From Phoenix dactylifera (Eukaryota; Streptophyta; Magnoliopsida; Arecales; Arecaceae), in the NCBI RefSeq assembly GCF_009389715.1, contig NW_024067820.1:62001-126000 (forward strand): a stretch of DNA of 64,000 bases. Direction: 5' to 3'. A program made the position numbers and the translations under genes. Under the pieces are notes generated by a model. It saw only the letters and a list, made by a program, of their open reading frames with translations. It was not told the DNA's origin and made no database searches. This document shows, in pieces, positions 1 through 12,088 of the stretch. Position 1 is the first letter of the stretch. Every line of letters starts with the position of its first letter.

Positions 1-829
1 TGATTCATTGATTCGTTATAGAATAAAGCATACTTTTTTTTTGCTAAGGAGAATAAAGCAGACTTCATCCTGCCCTCTTTGTGCATTCTTTTATGTATAT
101 GAGCTCTGTGGACTCCTTGTAAATCTGTTCTGCCAAATGAAGTGACATCTCTATGAAATTCTGTTTGTTAGGATAATGGTTGGTGTCTGTTCTTTACTAT
201 ATTAAAGCATTTTTTTCTAATCCTTTGTACATGATGATTATAACATACACCTTATTCATGACTCAGCATTTACAGTGTTTTTATGAATATTTTATGGTCA
301 CATATAGGGTGTCAATAAATGAGTTTACACCCACTACCAAATTCAATATTGGTCATTGAAGAATGAAAACTTAAACTGCTAAATTTGAGTTAGAAGTCCA
401 AAGTACCTATTAACAATGGTCTTATGCTATCTGAACCCCTAGCTTATGCATCAAGTCATATCTTAGAATCAACAAAGAGATATCATCCCACTGTTATTAT
501 GTATTTGTGGTGTTTGATGCAGAGGTTAGGAGTGTTGAAAATATGCAATTTTTGTAAATATATATTTGTAGAGTTTACGAATCACATTCAACTGTTTATC
601 TTTTCATTTTTTTCATCATTAATATTGAAATTTCTAACGGGTATAAAGTTTTCTGTTTATATCCTTTGCATATTATAACTGCACTTAATAATGTATAAAA
701 AGATACTTTTTGTATATCCAGATTGAGCAGAGATTTCCAGGTTCTTTTTTTCTGATGGCTGCTTAATCTTTTATTTTGAGAAGGAAGAAGATAAATATAT
801 GTTCTATTGAGAGGATCATGGATCCTTAC
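1..829. other. Gene-free AT-rich stretch
   Basis: No open frame here has protein-like composition. The sequence is T-rich on the plus strand and could be intron or downstream region of a gene lying to the left. The LINE fragment that follows may begin somewhat earlier than 830, but I cannot support a boundary. Confidence 0.4.
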
Positions 830-1630
830 CGGCCAAGGCCTGGCCCTTGAGAAATGACGCCCTAGTTTCCCAGCAAAGGAAAATGCCGTTACCACGGATT
901 GCCTTTGATCACTACCCCATCCTTTTGCAACTGGACTCTAACAAGGGTACACAATTCTTTCAGGTTTGAGAAATTTTGGTTAAGCTACGATGGACTCATG
1001 GTATAAAGGTGGTAGTGGCTCGAGCTTGGCAATGTGTTGCTGCTCATTCCCCCATGATTAAGAGTTTCAATGCTGCTTCGCTATGTTAAAAAATCAAAAA
1101 AAAAAAAAAAGGCTTCAGAAATGACAATATTTGGCGAATACATTTAGAAATATTGGTGTTATAGAGGCCAAAATCTTTAAAATGCAGAATCAATAAGCTG
1201 AGGAAATTGGACTAAGTTCCGAGGATCATCTGAAATTATTGCATCTATTACAGACCTATGACAAACTGCTGAAGACAACGGGAAGCAATTGTGGAAGCAA
1301 AAGATCACGAGTTACCTGGCTTTGTCGAGGGAATGCTAATGCCTGTTTTCTTCCATAGGTATACTGTATTGAGAAGGAACAGGAATAAAATCACTACTTT
1401 TGTCAGTGTAGATGGTTTTGTTTGGAACTTGAGGAAATAAGGAGAGTTTTCAGGGACTTCTTCATTAATAAATGGAATTCACGGTTTCAATGCCCAGTAG
1501 AGCTCCCTTCCATGCTTGTATCCATGGTGCAAGATGGGGACGTTTTTACAGTAATCAAGGAGATGTTATCAGATAAAGCAGCAGGCCTAGATGGTTTTCA
1601 ATTGAAATGTTGTTCATCAAGATGTAATTA
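830..1630 (+). mobile_element. LINE (L1-type) ORF2 fragment, decayed
   Basis: Several plus-strand frames carry pieces typical of plant L1 ORF2 between the endonuclease and reverse transcriptase. Near 880-935 a segment reads LPRIAFDHYPILL, like the endonuclease C terminus (SDH-type motif). Near 1285-1395 the frame reads KQKITSYLALSRE-like and, in another frame, WKQKSRVTWLCRGNA, matching the block before the RT that ends in FFHR. At 1422-1631 the run MELEEIRRVFRDFFINKW and then SDKAAGLDGF matches the linker and the first RT block (normally DKAPGPDGF). The pieces are out of frame with each other and an A-rich run near 1088-1110 interrupts them. The core RT and the 3' end are absent. Family-level call only. 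Confidence 0.7.
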
Positions 1631-1659
1631 AATTGATTATAATTGATAATCAATTTAAT
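1627..1659. repeat. 13-bp perfect inverted repeat (hairpin)
   Basis: Arms at 1627-1639 and 1647-1659 are exact reverse complements with a 7-base loop, just beyond the LINE fragment. It is AT-rich and may be chance or the edge of a small element. Confidence 0.5.
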
Positions 1660-2296
1660 CAACCATCCAAATGTGGCCGCTTACATAATTGATATGTGGT
1701 CAAATATAATCTATTTAAGTATCATGTACGACCAATCAACCAAATCTTAGTTAATATGATATTTCTGACCATTTATTATAGTTCGTTGCTAACTGATTAA
1801 TTTTTAAAAATAAATTTCATTAGAAGATACAAAAATTAATTTGCATGAATTTCAAAAGAAGTATCCTTTTTGGGACTAGATGCTAAAAATTATATTAACA
1901 TTACCATTATCATTCACATCTAAAGCTATATATTATACTAAACCGAAGGAAAGAACTCTGAGGCCTAGCTTGGATGCAGGAAAAGGAAAGCTATATATTA
2001 TACTTCAACACTGATTTTTTTATATATATATAAATCTTTCCACTCTTTTACACTTGGTAACAATTCCTTTTTTTCACTTTTTCTAAATTGCAATCATTCT
2101 ATTTCTGAAAATAAAGGAGAGAAAATGATGGATGCAAAAGCAAAAGTGCATTACCAAAGACATTTAAATTATATAGTTTAGAATATTACATCTAATCAGT
2201 AACTGTATTCATGATCAGAAGTGAGATTGCCAACATGCCATCAATTAATTACAGTTAAACAGACAATATATTATATGAACTATATATGGATGAAGT
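1660..2296. other. AT-rich spacer
   Basis: No coding frame or recognisable repeat was seen between the hairpin and the hAT-like element. Confidence 0.4.
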
Positions 2297-2860
2297 TAGG
2301 GGTGGCAAAATATGACCCGACCCGCCAACCCGACCCGTGTTCGACCCGCCATAAACAGGTTTGGGTTTGGCCTAAACAGGTTCGGGTCGTAAACAGGTCG
2401 ACCCGTTTAACCTGTTTATTAATTGGGTCGGATACGGGTTTTAGATGTCTGACCCGTTTAAACCGTTTAACCCGTTTAACTGTTGGGCAGGTTAAACAGG
2501 TCTAAACAGGTTAAACGGGTTAAACAGGTTAAACATGTCTAAACAGGTTAAACGGGTCTAAACAGGTCTAAACAGGTCGGGTTGGGCAAGTTAAACAGGT
2601 TGGGTTGAACAGATTAAACAGGTCTAAACAGGTTAAACGGGTCAGGTTGGGCAAACATGTTAAACAGGTCGGGTCGGATTGGGTAAACAGATTACCTGTT
2701 TATTAAACAGGTTAAACGGGTCGGATCGGGTTACCTGTTTAATAAACAGGTCAGGTTCAGGTTTGTAATTCCTGACCCGTTTAATAAACAGGTCGGGTTC
2801 AGATTTATAGTTTTCTGACCCGACCTGTTTATGCCTGACCCGACCCGATTGCCACCCCTA
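2297..2860. mobile_element. Non-autonomous hAT-like element with iterated internal motif
   Basis: The two ends are inverted copies of TAGGGGTGGCAA (2297-2308 and 2849-2860). The flanks share ATGAAGT (2290-2296 and 2860-2866, one base overlapping the right terminus), close to the 8-bp target duplication of hAT elements. The 564-bp body codes for nothing. It is built of well over a dozen copies of TAAACAGGT or TAAACGGGT interleaved with GGGTCGGGT and its complement. Short iterated motifs of this sort serve as subterminal transposase-binding sites in hAT elements. The superfamily call is inferred from TIR and TSD shape alone. Confidence 0.65.
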
Positions 2861-3611
2861 TGAAGTATATATGCACAAAACAGAAAATATATATCTTTCT
2901 CTCTATCTCTCTCACGCATACATGTTCCATCAAGAAAACAATGATGCTGATATGGATAAAGATCATCTACCTCCCTTTCTTTGTGCAGATATACATATCA
3001 TGCTCCCCTCAACATGGATAAAAATTATTAATCTCAATGACAGCTCTATGTTATATTTGGATCTATAATGAAAATAAAGAGTTCATGCTACAAAAGACCT
3101 ACTTTGCCTCTTTGCCATCACAAAAATGAGTTAATGATATGCTTCAAGATGATTCAAAAGTTAAGTCCTGATACCAATCTAGCCTTTTTTTTTTAATTAT
3201 TTTTTAGTTAAATTTGTTCCCTGTATAAAAAGGCCTAGCCCCACCTTTGACTTCCAAATATCAACTGCTTAAATCATCAGGCAAGTATGAACACATCTAC
3301 TAACTCCATGTATCGCATCAATTTTACACATACTTGATTCTTGATATTTGACGTGCGACCCATATGATTACCACCATAATGCTGGAAATAAGATGTACAA
3401 CTCACAGAATATCAACCAAACTACAAAATTCACTTTGTGACAATACTGATGCATTTAGCCGATTCATCTTTACTGGTCAAACCACTCTCACATATTATTT
3501 CCCCGAGGATAAAATAAATAAAAAATAAACAAAATAAAATAAAGACTCACATTCTAAACCTTCTTTCTGAAGACTAAACGGGCATCTCTATTGGCCAAAC
3601 CACCCGCACAT
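2861..3611. other. Spacer without recognised genes
   Basis: AT-rich sequence. The short frames present do not resemble proteins. Confidence 0.4.
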
Positions 3612-4003
3612 GCTATCGCTATAACAATCTAGAATCTCACTCAAAAAGATTAGTCAAAAGGTATTTTTTTGGATTCACGCCTGCATGGTTTCTCACATAC
3701 TTTCCCCATTTAAGTCATGACGTTCTTGTCGGACTAAGAGTTCAAATCCATTTAAATCTAATCACAAATACCACGATTGTTCCGTAGTCAACCCCAATGA
3801 ATCCTTGCTATCGCTACAACAATCTAGAACCTCACTCAAAAAGATTAGTCAAAAGGTATTTTCTTGGGTTCACACCTGCATGGTTCCTCATATACTTTCC
3901 CCATTTAAGCCCTAACGTTCTTGTCGGGTTAAGAGTTCAAATCCATTCAAATCTAATCACAAATACCACGATTGTCCCGTAGTCAATCCCAATGAATCCT
4001 TGC
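3612..4003. repeat. 195-bp tandem duplication (two copies)
   Basis: Copies at 3612-3806 and 3807-4003 are near-identical over about 195 bp. Each carries, on the minus strand, a shortened version of the small LTR seen whole at 4058-4198, plus the piece of internal sequence next to it. The duplication therefore lies inside a TRIM-like element. Confidence 0.8.
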
Positions 4004-4198
4004 TGCAGTGTCCCCTAATCTACATAGGTTATGGGCCGAGTCTGCTTTGATGCCATTTGTAAACAACCGAGAACCTCATCCAAAAAGACTAGCTAGAAAA
4101 TTTTTTTTTTAGGTTCTATGATCTTATATAAGTACCCAAGATCTATCCAGCAAAATAACCGATGTGGGACTAAATACACGTCTGCACGGTTCTTCACA
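3612..4198 (-). mobile_element. TRIM-like miniature LTR retroelement, internally duplicated fossil
   Basis: Read on the minus strand, a small LTR (4198 down to 4058, about 141 bp) starts TGTGAAGAACCG and ends GTTGTTTACA. It is followed at once by a methionine-tRNA-like primer site, TGGCATCAAAGC. A short non-coding internal part follows, then two shortened LTR-like units (about 3816-3893 and 3621-3698) in the tandem 195-bp repeats. The order LTR-internal-LTR-internal-LTR is known for TRIM-type elements. It codes for nothing and is old and decayed. Related LTRs lie at 25826-25962 and 44974-45093. Confidence 0.6.
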
Positions 4199-4202
4199 GT
4201 CG

Positions 4203-4205
<3 letters not shown>

Positions 4206-4259
<54 letters not shown>
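4206..4259. repeat. (CT)n microsatellite
   Basis: About 27 uninterrupted CT units directly beyond the TRIM-like LTR and about 290 bp upstream of the RPL19 start codon. Confidence 0.95.
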
Positions 4260-4262
<3 letters not shown>

Positions 4263-4328
4263 AAAAAGATAAAATAAATAAAAATAAAATAAAGACTACC
4301 ATTCTAAAGCTTCTTTAACAAGAATAAA

Positions 4329-4452
4329 TGGGCCGGAGTCAACCCATAACCTAGGGCAAGGGTCCATTTTTGTAGTCCATTTTTTGTAGTCCATTAATCG
4401 GACCATCAAAGTTGCGGCCCAAATAACCTAGGGCAAGGGTCTCCAACCCTAG
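4329..4452 (+). promoter_or_regulatory. Site II and telo-box elements of the RPL19 promoter
   Basis: TGGGCC at 4329-4334 and its complement GGCCCA at 4416-4421 are site II elements. AACCCTAG at 4445-4452 is a telo-box core. Plant ribosomal-protein promoters commonly combine these two motif types (bound by TCP-type and telo-box-binding factors). Their position 20-140 bp upstream of the TATA box fits that role. Confidence 0.6.
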
Positions 4453-4468
4453 CGCACCGTCCCCCGCG

Positions 4469-4475
4469 TATAAAA
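4469..4475 (+). promoter_or_regulatory. TATA box of RPL19
   Basis: TATAAAA lies 73 bp upstream of the RPL19 start codon. The expected transcription start near 4500 falls in a pyrimidine-rich stretch, as is usual for ribosomal-protein mRNAs. Confidence 0.65.
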
Positions 4476-4547
4476 CCCCCACTCCATCGCCGCATTTCCC
4501 CAATCCCTCCTCTCCTCAGAGGTAACACAGCAAGAGACAGGAGAGCG

Positions 4548-7768
<3,221 letters not shown>

Positions 7769-9883
7769 AGCTCAACTTCAACAGGTTATATGGTCTCATA
7801 TGTAGTATCATCTAGAGAGGAGTTATCTGAAGTCTGAGCTAATGTCAATTTTCTGTTCATGAGAAATCAAGTGTCTCGGGATGCTTAAAGATATTGCAAG
7901 ACTTATTTGTAGTTTATTTCAAGTTTTTGTGTTTAGCAGTTCTATTTAGTATTTGATCATTACAGCCATTTGGTTGTTTGTTTGATGACCATATGTTGAT
8001 ATGAATTTTTGGTTTCAAGTCACTTATCAGAATACTTTATTTGCCCTGAAATCAAAATGTTTGTCAATATAGCTGCTCAGCGTTGATATGCATATTTTCT
8101 GGTATCTGAATGGAGCAGCTTCATTTGAAGAAACCAAATTACTATTGCATGAAAATTCTTCAATCTGTATGTGCTGGATATTGTGGTCACTGAGTAAATC
8201 ATTAGATTATGACTTGTTGGAAGGATCCCACGGCGCCAACATTTTGTTAGTTCGGTTAGGTTTAACTGTTCAAGTTCAGCATCTCTTGGGAATTGTCCCT
8301 GCTATTGGCCTCACTCCAATTTTACTGATGAATCCCTGGTCATATTTTGTTGCATCTTTCAGTCCCTGTTGCATGAGTATATATAGTTCTTTGTATTATC
8401 CATACGTGAGCCATATTGTTCATGCCTGTACCAGCAGATCATGGAATGGAAGCTATTGGATATTCCTTTGTTCTTCAAGCTGTGATAATAGAATCATATT
8501 GTTCTGTCTCGGCTGTACCAGTCTTTAATGGTCGGTGTTCAAAGTTGAGACTGAAACCATAGGAACATCACTTCGCTTTCGGGCTGCTCTTCTAAAGCAG
8601 GAGACAAATGGTACTTTGAGCCGGGCAAACTACCAACGTTCGCTCCTCGCAACAAGCCAGAGGATCTTTATTGACCTATACTTGAGTTTGACCCTGGCGG
8701 TTTTATTAAAATATGTGTAATCTAAGATCATCTTCATTATCTTTCTTATCCTCAATATCTTTCTTATCGTCTCACACGTTCTCTCTTCCCCGATATGTGT
8801 TAGTTTTAGCCTTTTACCAAACCATCATGTACGTTTTACACCCTTATTTCGAAAAGTAATGCTATGGGATTAGTTTCTCATTTTACCGAACCATCATGTA
8901 CATTTTAGCCTTCCCTGATATCTCATTGCTGTTTTTTTTTCTAAAACGCTTGTCATACCGTATAGCAGAAGTTGCATCTCATGAGATTAGTTTGATTTTG
9001 GGGAGATTTCTCGTGCAGTGTACCCATGTTAATAGATCTGTATACATATCTGTGACCATAGGAAGGCCATAGACTATATTTCGCTTTCAATTGAGATTTT
9101 AATAAAGTACCGTCAATCTATCACCATATAATCCATTAACAAGGGTACTATGCTCATCATCATAAAAAAAAATAAAAATAAAAGTACTATATTTCTCAGT
9201 GTTTATACGTTATAGATCCCATGTCAATACAAATCCCTCTAATTAAGATTCTACTTCCAACCACAAAATCAAAATTAAAATGAATATGGTCAAAATTTTG
9301 CATGTACCATTCTTCAGCCAACCTGCATGGGGTACAACTGATTGCATACAGCCTGGACATGGTAGTTCGTGGAACACCCTGCACTAAATTCGAATTAATC
9401 CCGGCAATCAACTTCGCCTTTACTCCCAATTTCGGATTTGGTAGAAATAGACGTTCTTATCGTTATGATTTCTAACTTATCCACAACCCTTGCACTGCGT
9501 ACGGAGTTATACGTAGTAGATCTTAAACCTCGTAAGGGGTCCTATGGCCCGCTTGCTATCCACACCAGAATAGATGGAATTTTCCGAAAAACCTGCTAGT
9601 GGAGGAAGACTCCCTAGGGATAAAAGACATAGGGCTGAAGAAAGAGCCAAAAAAAATCTTTCATATATAATCATGCATAATCTCGAATGTTATCAGTTCC
9701 AGTACGTAGACCAAATGATACAATACAAGCAAAAATTTCTAAATTCATAGAGATATAGAACAATATATAAGTAATCATGCTTGCATATCTCTCATTTGAG
9801 CTGAAGCACTAGCCTCGAAAGGCCACAAGGCCTCAAAATCCCAAACTAAGTAAAATATGCTTTGTCTGACAAGCTCCTATTCA
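7769..9883. other. RPL19 3' region and spacer
   Basis: The first few hundred bases are T-rich and probably include the RPL19 3' UTR. Longer open frames at 8088-8528 and 8535-8720 have no protein-like composition. A short near-repeat (about 29 bp, around 8812-8840 and 8880-8908) is visible. 9480-9650 resembles decayed retroelement sequence but could not be assigned. Confidence 0.35.
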
Positions 9884-10290
9884 ATATGTACACTTTGAGT
9901 TACAAGTGCTTAGACTAAATTTCAACTAGTCTCGGCAACCAGCCTGACGGTACTAGTTCAAATTTGGTTTAAACACTTATTACATATAACGACCATAAAA
10001 TATTAATATCTATGTTCAAGGCTATCCAGATGACTTGTTTACTAGAAGCTTATACGTAATATGTACTCTATGTAGGGTGTTATATGTAAGAGTCCTTAGA
10101 CTGAGCTTGAGCTAGTCTCGACGAGCGGCCTTGTTAGGCGTTGGAATTTAGTTTGAGCAATTATTTTACATATAACCCCTTTACATAATAATATTTTCGT
10201 AAAGCGGCTGTCTCGATAGACCTTCACAGATGTTTAGCCTCGGCAAGCCCGACGACGAAACTAGTTCAGATATTTTACCTTTCACCTCCA
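9884..10290. repeat. Diverged direct repeats upstream of the PPR gene
   Basis: Two diverged copies, about 9884-10015 and 10065-10200, share the order TTAGACT, then CTAGTCTCG, then TTTACATATAAC-like blocks. A third shorter relic (about 10230-10285) shares the TCGGCAA and ACTAGTTCA parts. The spacing is about 180 bp. The origin is unknown; it may be an old tandem duplication of repeat DNA. Confidence 0.5.
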
Positions 10291-10420
10291 CAGACTTTTA
10301 ACGTTTCTAATTAAGCAGTTGTTTGGAAGGACTTCCGCAGCGGTTGGACGCTCTCTGACTATCTATTACCGGGGCGCTATCAGGTGAGGGACTGCGACCG
10401 ATCTCTCTTCTCCTCCTCCC

Positions 10421-12088
10421 ATGGCGTTTCGAAACTTAAGATTTCTAGGGTTTCTCCGCCCTCTCCATGCACCCAGGTACCCTCTCTCTCCCTCTTCCTC
10501 CGCTCGATTTCTCTCCATAGATCTCCTCGAGGAGGCTTCGAGTGCCCTCGAACCATCGCGTGCCACGGTCTCCGAGCGATTCGTCCTCGAAGAGCTCTCC
10601 GATCTCCTCCCGATCGACCTTAAACCCTCGAATCCTCGCGCTTTTGCGGCGAATCCAGCTCGAGAATCGACCCCAACATGGGTTGGGGATCGCCTCCTCT
10701 CGGCTGATGAGAAGCTCAGAGGGGTTTTCCTTCAGAAGCTCAGAGGGAAATCCGCTGTCGAATCCGCCCTGTCATCGGCCGGTGTTGATGTCACGGCGGA
10801 TGTCTTCGTAAATGTATTGAATAGGGGAAATTTAGGAGGTGCGGCGATGGTTTTGTTCTTTAATTGGGCAGTAGAGCAGCCAAATATGTCATCTTGCGTT
10901 GAAACCTATAATGTAATGCTGAAGGCGTTGGGAAGAAGAAAATTTTTCGAGTTTATGGAAGAAATATTGGTTCAGATGAAGAACAATGGGATCGAACCCA
11001 ATTCGGAAACTTTAGAGATCGTAATGGATTGCTTTGTGAGGGCTCGACAAGTTTTTAAAGCAGTTAAATTTTTCAATAGATTGGAAGAGATTGGAGCTAA
11101 ATCTGATTCGGAGTCACTCCATATACTGGTTAAGTGTCTCTGTCGTCGGTCTCATGCCAAGGTTGCTAGCTCTTTATTTAACAGAATGAAAGGAAAATTA
11201 CCCTCCGATAACATGTCATATAATGAAATTATCGGTGGATGGGCCAAGTTTGGTAGAGTTGACAAAATAGAGAGTTATTGGATAATGATGATGGCTGAAG
11301 GATTGAACCCTGATACCGTTACATATAGTCACCTTATTGAGGCATTAGGAAGAGCTGGCCAGACTGATGATGCTGTTCATGTCTTTGAGAAGATGGAGGA
11401 GAATGGTTGTGCTCCAGATACCATGGCTTATAATGCGATGATTTCTAATTTTATTTCAGTTGGAGATTTGGATAAGTGTATTCAATACTACAAGGATATG
11501 TCTGAAAAGAATTGTCTGCCAGATATTCATACATATAACAAATTGATTAGTGCTTTCCTGAAAGTTAGAAGGGTGGCAGATGCTCTTGAAATGTTTGATG
11601 AGATGTTGAACCAAGGAATTCTCCCTAATACTGGCATGATTACTGATTTCATCGAGCCTTTGTGTAGTTTTGGGCCTCCTCATGCTGCTATGATGATTTA
11701 TAAAAAGAGTAAAAAAGTAGGTTGTAAATTGTCAATGAAAGCTTATAAGCTTTTGCTGATGAGGCTTTCAAGGTTCGGTAAATGCGGGATGGTGCTGAAG
11801 ATCTGGGAGGAGATGCAAGAGAGTGGTTATGCTTCTGATAAGGAGGTTTATGAGTATATCATCAATGGACTTTGCAATATAGGGCAGGTTGACAATGCTG
11901 TGCTTGTGGTGGAGGAGTCACTGCAAAAAGGCTTTTGTCTTGGAAAGGTTGTTTGTAGCAAACTGAACAGCAAATTGCTGGAGATGAATAAGGTGGAGAC
12001 TGCATACAAGCTCTTTCTGAAGGTCAAAGATGCACGAGTTAATGCCAATGCACAGAGCTTTTGGCGTGCTAATGGGTGGCACTTTTGA
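10421..12088 (+). CDS. P-class pentatricopeptide repeat protein, similar to At5g43820
   Basis: A 555-residue intronless gene. PPR proteins bind organelle RNA one base per repeat and act in processing, stability or translation. Residues 1-30 (FRNLRFLGFLRPLHAPRYPL, then Ser-rich) are basic and hydroxylated without acidic residues, as in a mitochondrial or plastid presequence. PPR motifs of about 35 residues run from about 162 to 540, e.g. TYNVMLKALGRR at 162, SYNEIIGGWAKFGRVD at 266, TYSHLIEALGRAGQTDDA at 301, TYNKLISAFLKVRRVADALE at 372 and YEYIINGLCNIGQVDNA at 477. There is no E, DYW or SMR domain, so it is P-class. The end FWRANGWHF and the block GKSAVESALSSAGVD match, from memory, the Arabidopsis protein At5g43820. 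The ATG has a good plant context (CCATGG). The frame is intact. Confidence 0.92.
   Translation: MAFRNLRFLGFLRPLHAPRYPLSPSSSARFLSIDLLEEASSALEPSRATVSERFVLEELSDLLPIDLKPSNPRAFAANPARESTPTWVGDRLLSADEKLRGVFLQKLRGKSAVESALSSAGVDVTADVFVNVLNRGNLGGAAMVLFFNWAVEQPNMSSCVETYNVMLKALGRRKFFEFMEEILVQMKNNGIEPNSETLEIVMDCFVRARQVFKAVKFFNRLEEIGAKSDSESLHILVKCLCRRSHAKVASSLFNRMKGKLPSDNMSYNEIIGGWAKFGRVDKIESYWIMMMAEGLNPDTVTYSHLIEALGRAGQTDDAVHVFEKMEENGCAPDTMAYNAMISNFISVGDLDKCIQYYKDMSEKNCLPDIHTYNKLISAFLKVRRVADALEMFDEMLNQGILPNTGMITDFIEPLCSFGPPHAAMMIYKKSKKVGCKLSMKAYKLLLMRLSRFGKCGMVLKIWEEMQESGYASDKEVYEYIINGLCNIGQVDNAVLVVEESLQKGFCLGKVVCSKLNSKLLEMNKVETAYKLFLKVKDARVNANAQSFWRANGWHF

Noticed and set aside
8088-8528. 146-residue open frame after RPL19
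   Set aside because: Composition is that of T-rich non-coding DNA read in one frame (Leu, Ser, Cys, Trp rich). No motif and no supported splice sites.
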